This document shows, one piece after another, positions 13,771 to 19,485 of a stretch of 19,485 bases of DNA. Numbering within the stretch: the stretch's first letter is position 1; each line of letters starts with the position of its first letter. Made by a program: the position numbers and the translations under genes. The DNA comes from an uncultured Alphaproteobacteria bacterium (GTDB lineage: Bacteria; Pseudomonadota; Alphaproteobacteria; Caulobacterales; Parvularculaceae), in contig CALAZI010000155.1 in the NCBI GenBank assembly GCA_937895955.1, forward strand, positions 1-19,485, written 5' to 3'. The notes beneath the pieces are model-generated. The model had not been told where the DNA came from and searched no databases. It was given only the letters and a program-made list of their open reading frames with translations.

Positions 13771-14376
13771 TCAGGCGTCGCGCTTGCGGCGTCTTGCAGC
13801 GAAGAAAAGCCCCGCAATGCCTGAAATCAGCAGCGGCGCCGCAGCCGGTATCGGCACCGCATTAAGCGAGTTGAGATAAAACTGCGTCGGGTTTGAGCCG
13901 CCGAACGCCAGCGTCAGCGTTTGCACGCCGGCAAGCTTCGCCGCGACAAGATTGGCGAAAGTCCACTCGACGCCGTTGACGAGGAGCGTCGCCCCGCTTG
14001 AATTCAGATCGAAATGCAGGCGGTCGGTGAAGGAGAATTTCGACAGGTCGACCGGCTTGCCGAAATCAAGCGTCACCGAATCGCCGGCGCCGATATTATC
14101 GCCGTTCGCCGGGACTGAATAATTGCAGCCGCTGCCGGGCCCGCCGGTCAGGATGCAGGCGCCTAGACCGGCCGGCCGCTTCTGAAATAGATCGTCAAGA
14201 TAAGGATTGCCGCGGCTGGCGCTCAGCGTCACGTTGAATCCGTTGAAGTTTTTGGTGTAGCCGTTGGCGACGCCGCCGGGATTGGCGGCGGCTTCCGCCA
14301 CAAAGTCGATAAGCGCCGCCTCGGAAACCGAGACGGAGGCCGCGACAGCAAACAGCGCGGCGACAAACTTTTTCAT
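13771..14376 (-). CDS. Secreted PEP-CTERM-like sorting-signal protein (VPxPAA variant)
   Basis: A 201-residue exported protein. Residues 1-20 form a Sec signal peptide (ending SVSEA before Ala21). The C-terminus has the tripartite sorting signal: VPIPAAAPLL (174-183), a hydrophobic helix (about 181-193) and a basic end RRRKR. This is the VPxPAA form of PEP-CTERM, normally recognised by an exosortase/EpsH-type transpeptidase that removes the tail and exports the protein to the surface. The mature region is beta-rich, low in charge, with two cysteines near 74 and 84 that could pair, and resembles small surface or matrix proteins. No exosortase gene is in this window. GGGGA lies before the ATG, and a terminator follows the stop. 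Confidence 0.85.
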   Translation of the reverse strand: MKKFVAALFAVAASVSVSEAALIDFVAEAAANPGGVANGYTKNFNGFNVTLSASRGNPYLDDLFQKRPAGLGACILTGGPGSGCNYSVPANGDNIGAGDSVTLDFGKPVDLSKFSFTDRLHFDLNSSGATLLVNGVEWTFANLVAAKLAGVQTLTLAFGGSNPTQFYLNSLNAVPIPAAAPLLISGIAGLFFAARRRKRDA

Positions 14377-14505
14377 GGCATGTCCCCAAGTTCGATCACC
14401 GTCGAACGCGCACGACGGCGCAATGCGCAGCGTGACAGATTCCTAACGGGAAGCAAAATTAACTTTGAAGCCGCGGCGAATATTTTTCATGCTTTTTTGT
14501 CGCAC

Positions 14506-14937
14506 TCAGCGCAGCCACCCTGCGGCGCGCGCGTGTCGCGCCAGCAGGACAAGCGCGACGCCGATGGCGATCACCATGACCGGCATGATGACGGCGCCCG
14601 GTCCGTAAACCGCCATGGTTTTCACGATGAAGAAATTGTAGACGAACTGGACGACAATCCCGACGAGCGAAGCGATGAGCACGGGCTCAGCGAGGCGCCG
14701 CCGCAGCAGCAAGAGCAGCGAACCGAGCGCGCCGCCGAAAACGGCGAGGGCGAACGCCCCGACGGCCCAGGCCGGTTGCGTTTCGTATAGAGCGCGTTCC
14801 GCCTCGGAAAGCGCCGCCATGGCCTCATCGCTCATCGTCATTTGTCCGACATAGGCGGCGACGCCCATCAGATTCCAAAGAAGCGCGACGACAGCGAGGG
14901 CGTAAAACCATTTCGGCGCGGCGGCGGAAGTCGTCAT
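14506..14937 (-). CDS. Small four-helix membrane protein, third gene of the ArsR operon
   Basis: A 143-residue protein with four transmembrane helices (about 10-30, 55-78, 84-106 and 112-134) and a basic C-terminus ending AAGWLR. Across its length it resembles the protein at 5476-5922: W-x-(8-9)-LLWN-x-x-G at the start, a polar loop with S/T-E-x-x-x-x-Y and a Pro-x-Trp before helix 2, GGxLGxLLLLxR after it, and the same C-terminal motif. AGGAGA sits 5 nt before the ATG. Its start is 10 bp after the SRPBCC stop, so the two are surely co-transcribed. Function unknown; association with an ArsR/SRPBCC pair is a recurrent arrangement I recall for this family. Confidence 0.85.
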   Translation of the reverse strand: MTTSAAAPKWFYALAVVALLWNLMGVAAYVGQMTMSDEAMAALSEAERALYETQPAWAVGAFALAVFGGALGSLLLLLRRRLAEPVLIASLVGIVVQFVYNFFIVKTMAVYGPGAVIMPVMVIAIGVALVLLARHARAAGWLR

Positions 14938-14946
14938 GTCTGTCTC

Positions 14947-15474
14947 CTATTTCTCAAGCGGCCAGTTTTCGGCGCGCAGTTTTTTGGGCATCATCGGCGC
15001 CATCAGCGCGTAGAGGCGATTCGTCATGCGCCCGCCAAACGTCGCCTTGCCGGTTTCGACATAAGCCTTGAAATTCTCGACGATGAATTTCGCGCCGGCG
15101 TCCATCGACTTTGCGCTTTTCGAGCCGACGACGATGTTTTCGGTGATAAGGCAGAACTCGGTGCCGCCCTCGACCTCTTTCAGCGTGTAGGTGACTTTCG
15201 ACGGCGGATCGTCAAGCGACGTGAGGCGAAAAGTGTGCGACAACAGCCGCGGCGGATCCATTTCGATGAATTCGCCGACAACGCCGACCCCCTTCCCGTC
15301 CGGCGTGATGATGCGAAAAGGCGAGCCCGGCGCCATTTTCGGCGTGTCCCAGCTGCCGTCCCACAGAAACGGGCGCGGCGCCTTTTCCTTCAGCAGCTCC
15401 GACCAGACGGTGTCGATCGGCGCCTTGATGAACACCTTATAAACCTGACGCGGCGCATAGCCTTCTGCTCTCAT
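14947..15474 (-). CDS. SRPBCC (AHSA1/START-like) domain protein
   Basis: A 175-residue protein of the activator-of-Hsp90-ATPase-1-like SRPBCC superfamily, a helix-grip fold with a deep hydrophobic pocket that binds small ligands. Typical elements are VYKVFIKAPIDTVWSELL (11-28), GSPFRIITPDGKGVGVVGEF (50-69), a DPPRLLSHTFR strand (72-82) and KVTYTLKEVEGGTEFCLITE (92-111). The C-terminal extension (about 140-175), basic and Met/Pro-rich, is beyond the core domain. It overlaps the ArsR stop by 4 nt (ATGA) and shares its operon. ArsR and SRPBCC pairs of this kind are widespread, with the SRPBCC protein thought to bind or process a small molecule. Ligand unknown. Confidence 0.9.
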   Translation of the reverse strand: MRAEGYAPRQVYKVFIKAPIDTVWSELLKEKAPRPFLWDGSWDTPKMAPGSPFRIITPDGKGVGVVGEFIEMDPPRLLSHTFRLTSLDDPPSKVTYTLKEVEGGTEFCLITENIVVGSKSAKSMDAGAKFIVENFKAYVETGKATFGGRMTNRLYALMAPMMPKKLRAENWPLEK

Positions 15475-15845
15475 TTCGTTCTCTTTCCCTGTTTCGTTTT
15501 CTGCGCGGCGCCGGCGACGCGCGATTCAGCGAGATATTTGAGCCGCGTGACTTCGCCAGCCCAATAGCCGCTGTAATCGTCCGTCCAGCGATCATAAATC
15601 ATGCGGATCGGCGCGGCGTTGAAGTAGAGGCGCCGAACCCGCCCGTCCTTTTCGGAATGGATGAGATGCGCTTCCTCCAGAACCTGGAGATGTTTCATGA
15701 TGGCGATGCGGCTGACGTCGAACTCCGCCGCGACTTCGCCGACGCCGGCGCCGGGCCGATCCCGCAACAAATCCAGAATTCGCCGTCTTGTCTCATGGGC
15801 GAGGGCGGCGAAAACGGTGTCGAGTTCATCGGTCGCGAGGTTCAT
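15471..15845 (-). CDS. ArsR-family winged-helix regulator
   Basis: A 124-residue one-domain repressor. The winged helix-turn-helix spans about residues 8-76, with VFAALAHETRRRILDLLRD (11-29), the recognition helix in VSRIAIMKHLQVLEEAHLI (44-62), and the wing KDGRVRRLYF (66-75). It contains no cysteine at all, so it is not a thiolate metal sensor and belongs to the non-metal, SRPBCC-associated branch. The C-terminus is Lys-rich. It heads a three-gene minus-strand operon. A perfect palindrome 2 bp before its ATG, within its own promoter, points to autorepression. No Shine-Dalgarno is present; the predicted transcript starts only a few bases before the ATG. Confidence 0.94.
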   Translation of the reverse strand: MNLATDELDTVFAALAHETRRRILDLLRDRPGAGVGEVAAEFDVSRIAIMKHLQVLEEAHLIHSEKDGRVRRLYFNAAPIRMIYDRWTDDYSGYWAGEVTRLKYLAESRVAGAAQKTKQGKRTK

Positions 15846-15847
15846 AA

Positions 15848-15863
15848 GTAACTTAATAGTTAC
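15848..15863. promoter_or_regulatory. Candidate ArsR operator
   Basis: A perfect inverted repeat GTAACT-TAAT-AGTTAC. The 6-bp half sites, AT-rich centre and position between the -10 region and the start codon fit a dimeric winged-helix repressor. It is the only clear perfect palindrome in the 94-bp divergent gap. Confidence 0.75.
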
Positions 15864-15884
15864 CTATCTTGCTAGCGCCGTCAA
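15856..15884 (-). promoter_or_regulatory. Predicted promoter of the ArsR operon
   Basis: Reading leftward, TTGACG (15884-15879) and AACTAT (15861-15856) are separated by 17 bp. Transcription would start near 15849, about 4 nt before the ATG. The -10 hexamer lies inside the palindrome, so a bound repressor would block polymerase. Confidence 0.6.
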
Positions 15885-15902
15885 GCTTTGATTTCACGCT
15901 GA

Positions 15903-15931
15903 TTGACAAGAGGCGCGGCGGCGCCGAATTT
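15903..15931 (+). promoter_or_regulatory. Predicted promoter of the membrane AraC gene
   Basis: A perfect -35 TTGACA (15903-15908), a 17-bp spacer and a weak -10 GAATTT (15926-15931). Initiation about 7 nt later falls at or just before the ATG at 15940, and no Shine-Dalgarno is present, so this gene may also be leaderless. Confidence 0.4.
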
Positions 15932-15939
15932 CGCGCGCC

Positions 15940-16995
15940 ATGCCGGATGGGCTTTCGACGATCGACACGTTGCTGCGCGGTATGACGGTCGGAGCCGAAG
16001 CGCTGATCGCCATTGCGCTCCTGCTTCCATGGCCGCCGACATGGCGACGTGGTCTCGGCGCAGCTTTCATTGTTTCGGCCGCCTGCTACATTCTGAATTC
16101 GTCGCCGGCGGTGATCGGTTCGATCGGAGCGCTGAAAACGCCGGTCCAGACCCTCTCTATCGTTTCGCCAGTTATCTTCTGGCAGTTTTCGCTGTCCCTC
16201 TTCGACGATCGATTCAGGATGCGGCCGCTGACGTTGCTTCCCTATCTGCTTGTTGCGCCGCTTCTTGTTTTTCATTTCGCCGGCGTCGAAGGTCCGGCAT
16301 GGACCGTGTCGCTGGTTGTCGCGCGCGTCGTCATGATCTTCGCGTTCGGACATGCGATGTACACGGCGCTCCGCTATCTTAATGACGACCTTATCGAAGG
16401 GCGTCGGCGGTTTCGCATTCTTTTCGCCGCGGCGGTCGGCGTGACCGGCCTCATCATTAATTACACCGAAACATTCGGCTTGGATGACGGCGCTCCTGCA
16501 GGTTTGTTGCTCTTTCAAGCGTCGGCGATCCTGATCATGACGCTCGTTTTCGGCGTCTGGCTGCTCGGGGCCCGCGCCGAGGTGCTCGATGGTCGCAAGA
16601 TCGCGCCGATCATAGATGCGCCCTCGGCGTCTGGACTGAAAGCGGCGGACCGGCCGGCCTATGACAGGCTGATGAAATTGATGGAAGAGGGCGTCTGGCG
16701 CGAGGAGGGGCTTTCGGTCGCCGGCCTCGCCGCCAAAGTCGGCGTGCCCGAACATCAATTGCGCGCCCTGATCAACGGCGAACTCGGCCACCGCAATTTT
16801 TCGGCGTTTCTGAACGCCTACCGTCTGACGGAGGCGAAGCGCCTTCTCGCCGATCCTGAACAGGCGCGGCGGCAGGTTCTCCAGATCGCGCTCGATGTCG
16901 GCTTTGGGTCGATCGCGCCCTTCAACCGCGCCTTCAAGGAAGCGACCGGCAGGACGCCGACCGAATTCCGCAAGGAAAAGCTCGGTGAATCCTGA
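15940..16995 (+). CDS. Membrane-anchored AraC-family transcriptional regulator
   Basis: A 351-residue protein combining an N-terminal membrane domain with a C-terminal DNA-binding domain. Hydrophobic segments lie near residues 15-32, 39-60, 70-88, 97-114, 122-141, 158-175 and 187-210, consistent with seven helices. Residues about 240-345 are an AraC-type double helix-turn-helix: LSVAGLAAKVGVPEHQLRAL (258-277), then ALDVGFGSIAPFNRAFKEAT (317-336) and GRTPTEFRK (337-345). Such one-component membrane regulators are thought to sense a ligand in or at the membrane and bind DNA directly. It is divergent from the ArsR gene and 116 bp upstream of the desaturase gene on the same strand, which it most likely controls. 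No ribosome-binding site is visible before the ATG. Confidence 0.9.
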   Translation: MPDGLSTIDTLLRGMTVGAEALIAIALLLPWPPTWRRGLGAAFIVSAACYILNSSPAVIGSIGALKTPVQTLSIVSPVIFWQFSLSLFDDRFRMRPLTLLPYLLVAPLLVFHFAGVEGPAWTVSLVVARVVMIFAFGHAMYTALRYLNDDLIEGRRRFRILFAAAVGVTGLIINYTETFGLDDGAPAGLLLFQASAILIMTLVFGVWLLGARAEVLDGRKIAPIIDAPSASGLKAADRPAYDRLMKLMEEGVWREEGLSVAGLAAKVGVPEHQLRALINGELGHRNFSAFLNAYRLTEAKRLLADPEQARRQVLQIALDVGFGSIAPFNRAFKEATGRTPTEFRKEKLGES

Positions 16996-17029
16996 TCTTT
17001 TCTGAAAATCTCTGTTCGATTTCGAAAAA

Positions 17030-17051
17030 GCAAAGCGATTTAAGGCTTTGC
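17030..17051 (+). other. Hairpin in the regulator-desaturase gap
   Basis: A 7-bp stem GCAAAGC/GCTTTGC with an 8-nt AT-rich loop. There is no T-tract after it on either strand, so it is not a standard terminator. It could affect mRNA stability or bind protein. Nothing else stands out in 16996-17111. Confidence 0.35.
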
Positions 17052-17111
17052 GGAGAATTTCCCGCCGGCGCTCGCCATTCCTGATGCGTTCGCAACGATC
17101 GGGAAAAAGCA

Positions 17112-18086
17112 ATGGAACATGCGCTCGCCGCCGCACTGGAGACAGCCGGAACCTACCTTGTCATTTTCGCTCATGACTACGGACGCTATGTCGTCTGGGC
17201 GGCTGGAGCCTGGTTCGCCATTTGGAGGCTGTTCGGCGTCCGGCTCCGCGGCCGCAAGATCAGATCAAGAACGCCAGGCGGCGATCAGATGCGGCGGGAG
17301 TTCGCCGCCTCGACGCGCACGGCGGCGGTCTTCGCTCTGTCGGGAACAATTCTTGTCCTTGGAAGCGAGGCGGGCCTCCTCAAAGCCTATGGCGACATAT
17401 CGGAAAAGGGCTGGGCCTATTTCTGGGTGTCGCTCATCGCCATGATCGTCCTGCACGACGCCTGGTTCTACTGGACGCATCGGCTGATCCACGACCCGCG
17501 CCTTTTCCGCCGCTTTCACCGGACGCATCACAAATCGAACTATCCTACGCCCTTCACCGCCTATTCTTTCGATGTCGGCGAGGCCGCGATCAACGCCGCG
17601 TTTGTTCCCGTGTTCGCCTTGCTGGCGCCGATTTCCTTTCCGGCGATCGGAATTTTCCTGACACATATGATCGCCCGCAACGTCATCGGTCATTCCGGCT
17701 ACGAGCTTTTTCCGGCCCGCAGGTCCGGCCGGCCGCTTTTCGATTTTCTGACGAGCGTCACCCATCATGATCTTCACCACGCCCAGTCCGGCTGGAACTA
17801 CGGACTTTATTTCACCTGGTGGGACCGGCTGATGGGCACCGAGCATCCGCTCTATCACGAGAAATTCGCTGAAGCCGTCCGCAAGCCGCTCGACGGTTCG
17901 GCGGTCATGGCGCTCGGTCTTGCGAGGCCGCGAACGATCCTTCTCCCAATCGCGGGCGCCTATTGCTCCCGAAATGCTCTCGCCGCTGCGCGCGCCGTTA
18001 GGATTTCCGCTTTCGCTCCTGTAGGTTCGGGACAACAGAGGAGATCGAGATGGCGGACGGCGCGCAACGGACCCCATGGTGGCTGA
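17112..18086 (+). CDS. Sterol desaturase/fatty acid hydroxylase family membrane enzyme
   Basis: A 324-residue di-iron membrane oxygenase. The histidine clusters are all present: HDAWFYWTH (115-123), HRTHH (136-140), His194 in GHSGYE and HHDLHH (218-223), followed by NYGLYFTWWDRLMGTEHP (229-246). Hydrophobic helices lie near 13-40, 70-90, 100-120 and 158-190. The superfamily hydroxylates or desaturates lipids, sterols or carotenoids; the substrate here is unknown. After about residue 260 the chain has no recognisable features, and the last 30 residues are Arg/Gly/Ser-rich. The ORF runs 37 bp into the carotenoid oxygenase gene, across its ribosome-binding site. This suggests an extended or slightly frame-disturbed C-terminus (see findings). 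The upstream purine-rich GGGAAAAAG serves as a weak ribosome-binding site. Confidence 0.9.
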   Translation: MEHALAAALETAGTYLVIFAHDYGRYVVWAAGAWFAIWRLFGVRLRGRKIRSRTPGGDQMRREFAASTRTAAVFALSGTILVLGSEAGLLKAYGDISEKGWAYFWVSLIAMIVLHDAWFYWTHRLIHDPRLFRRFHRTHHKSNYPTPFTAYSFDVGEAAINAAFVPVFALLAPISFPAIGIFLTHMIARNVIGHSGYELFPARRSGRPLFDFLTSVTHHDLHHAQSGWNYGLYFTWWDRLMGTEHPLYHEKFAEAVRKPLDGSAVMALGLARPRTILLPIAGAYCSRNALAAARAVRISAFAPVGSGQQRRSRWRTARNGPHGG

Positions 18087-19372
18087 GCGGCAATTTCGCG
18101 CCGGTCGAGAAAGAAGTCGAAGCCTTCAATCTTCCCGTGACCGGCGCCTTACCGTCCGAACTGACCGGCGTCTTCATGCGTAACGGGCCCAATCCCTGGC
18201 GCGAGGCGACGGCGCACTGGTTTCTCGGCGACGGCATGGTGCACGGCGTTCGCCTCGAAAAAGGAAAGGCGCGCTGGTATCGAAACCGCTACGTCAGAAC
18301 GCCGCTGATTGAGCGCGGCGTTTCAACGCGCGATCCTTCCGTCTTCGGCGACAAGCGCGCCTCGACCGGCAACACCAATATCGTGCGCCATGCGGGCCGC
18401 ATCTTCGCCGTCGAGGAAGCGCATTTTCCTTATGAAATCACCGGCGAGCTTGAGACGAAGGGCTGCGAGGATTTCGGCGGCAGGCTGAAAACCGCGCTCA
18501 CCGCTCATCCGAAAATCTGTCCTGAAACGGGCGAGATGCTCGCCTTCGGCTACAGTTTCATGCCGCCATACCTCACCTATCACCGCTTTGACGCGCAAGG
18601 CCGCCTCGTCCAGTCGGAAGAGATTGCGATCGGCGGTCCTGTCATGATGCATGATTTCTGCACGACGCGGACGAAAGTCGTCTTCATGGACCTGCCGATC
18701 GTTTTCGACATGGCGACCGCGATGCAGGGCGGCATGCCCTATAAATGGAACGAAGATTATCAGGCGCGCCTCGGCGTCATGCCGAGAACGGGAACGGCGA
18801 AGGACGTCAAATGGTTCGACATTCCGTCCTGCTATGTCTTCCATCCGCTGAACGCCTATGACGAGGGCGACGCCGTCATTCTTGACCTCGCTCGCTATGA
18901 AAAAATGTGGGTGAAGGGTTTCGACGTTCCGGCCAATCTTCACCGTTTCCGCCTCGATCTGTCATCGGGCGTCGCGACCGGCGAAACGCTCGACGATCAC
19001 CCGATCGAATTCCCGCGCGTGCGCGACGAGAAGGCGGGCTTGAAACACCGTTTCGGCTACGCGATCACGACGCATGGCGATGACGAGGCCGGCTTCAATC
19101 TCGGCTCCGAGATCGTGAAATTCGATCTCGATCGCGGCGAGACGAAAGTCCTCGAACTCGGCAAGGGACGCTTTCCGAGCGAGGCGGTGTTCGCCTCAGC
19201 CGGCGCTGGCGAGGACGAGGGATATCTCCTGTCGATCGTTTACGACGCTGCGCGCGATGCGTCAGACCTTATCGTCCTGGACGCGAAGGACGTCGCGAAA
19301 GGACCCGTCGCCGTCATCGCGCTGCCGCAGCGCGTGCCGTTCGGCTTTCACGGCGCGTGGTTCGCCGATTGA
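18050..19372 (+). CDS. Carotenoid oxygenase (RPE65/CCD/lignostilbene dioxygenase family)
   Basis: A 440-residue non-haem Fe(II) dioxygenase with the seven-bladed propeller family's landmarks. These are GVFMRNGPNPW (40-50), HWFLGDGMVHGV (56-67) and the four iron-ligand histidines: His153 (LTAHPK), His201 (MMHDFCTT), His265 (YVFHPLNAY) and His434 (FGFHGAWF). Such enzymes split a conjugated double bond in carotenoids, apocarotenoids or stilbenes. The protein is slightly shorter than the usual 450-500 but complete. There is no signal peptide. AGAGGAG (18037-18043) precedes the ATG by 6 nt. It overlaps the desaturase ORF and is followed 58 bp later by a CoA-transferase gene. The true substrate cannot be read from the sequence. 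Confidence 0.95.
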   Translation: MADGAQRTPWWLSGNFAPVEKEVEAFNLPVTGALPSELTGVFMRNGPNPWREATAHWFLGDGMVHGVRLEKGKARWYRNRYVRTPLIERGVSTRDPSVFGDKRASTGNTNIVRHAGRIFAVEEAHFPYEITGELETKGCEDFGGRLKTALTAHPKICPETGEMLAFGYSFMPPYLTYHRFDAQGRLVQSEEIAIGGPVMMHDFCTTRTKVVFMDLPIVFDMATAMQGGMPYKWNEDYQARLGVMPRTGTAKDVKWFDIPSCYVFHPLNAYDEGDAVILDLARYEKMWVKGFDVPANLHRFRLDLSSGVATGETLDDHPIEFPRVRDEKAGLKHRFGYAITTHGDDEAGFNLGSEIVKFDLDRGETKVLELGKGRFPSEAVFASAGAGEDEGYLLSIVYDAARDASDLIVLDAKDVAKGPVAVIALPQRVPFGFHGAWFAD

Positions 19373-19430
19373 CCGCCTCCGGCGCCGCCGCAGTTTTAGA
19401 CGGCCGTGAAAACGGAAAGGGAGCATCGAT

Positions 19431-19485
19431 ATGACCGACAAGCCGCGCGGACCGCTCGCCGGCGTCCGCATTCTCGATCTGACGC
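19431..19485 (+). CDS. CaiB/BaiF-type CoA-transferase, 5' end only
   Basis: Only the first 18 codons are inside the window. The start MTDKPRGPLAGVRILDLT matches the conserved opening of class III CoA-transferases (GPLxGxRxLDLT). AAAGGGAG (19416-19423) lies 7 nt before the ATG. These enzymes move CoA between carboxylic acids and their thioesters. The position behind the carotenoid oxygenase suggests it may act on a product of the same pathway. The call rests on a short stretch. Confidence 0.7.
   Translation, partial: MTDKPRGPLAGVRILDLT

Noticed and set aside
15853..17136. Long minus-strand open frame (about 427 codons)
   Set aside because: Antisense to the AraC-type regulator, which has clear membrane and DNA-binding domains.

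Overview
This is a high-GC bacterial window that reads as an alphaproteobacterial chromosome. The type II topoisomerase subunit is a ParE of alphaproteobacterial character, and the intergenic gaps carry CCTTCGAGG...CCTCAGGATGAGG repeats of a kind familiar from that class. The window also holds a PEP-CTERM-type protein, a carotenoid oxygenase, an XenA-like flavin oxidoreductase and single-domain GGDEF signalling. I cannot assign an order or genus from sequence alone. There are no rRNA or tRNA genes, CRISPR arrays, recognisable insertion sequences or prophage genes.

Left region (1-3300) is the unusual part. It holds a cold-shock protein with a clean terminator, a small basic protein, a lipoprotein and a single-domain GIY-YIG nuclease. 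Four paired-inverted palindromic elements (REPIN-like) lie here and are not obvious elsewhere in the window. Two of them (1616-1742 and 2210-2336) are a 127-bp direct repeat with one mismatch that brackets the GIY-YIG gene. A third, divergent element begins 6 bp after that gene's stop codon. A further palindrome family sits at 17-63 and 154-200. I consider the nuclease plus repeat arrangement the most interesting candidate system.

Middle region (3312-12790) is mostly ordinary chromosomal content: parE, a small four-helix membrane protein, a crotonase-fold protein missing one hydratase glutamate, a secreted P1-family aminopeptidase, a diguanylate cyclase, an old-yellow-enzyme-type oxidoreductase, a large polytopic membrane protein and a UPF0178 protein. 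Between the cyclase and the oxidoreductase is a gap of about 340 bp. It contains a strong intrinsic terminator facing the minus strand with no gene in front of it, and a possible 37-codon ORF that overlaps the oxidoreductase start as ATGA.

Right region (12838-19485) begins with a cytochrome b561-type protein and a PEP-CTERM-like protein. Next comes a three-gene minus-strand operon: an ArsR-type regulator, an SRPBCC protein and a membrane protein paralogous to the one at 5476-5922. The ArsR promoter carries a perfect operator-like palindrome, and both genes of this divergent intergenic region look leaderless. Reading the other way is a plus-strand series: a membrane-anchored AraC-type regulator, a sterol desaturase/fatty acid hydroxylase family enzyme, a carotenoid oxygenase and the start of a CaiB/BaiF CoA-transferase. 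It may be a lipid or terpenoid modification locus controlled by the regulator next to it.
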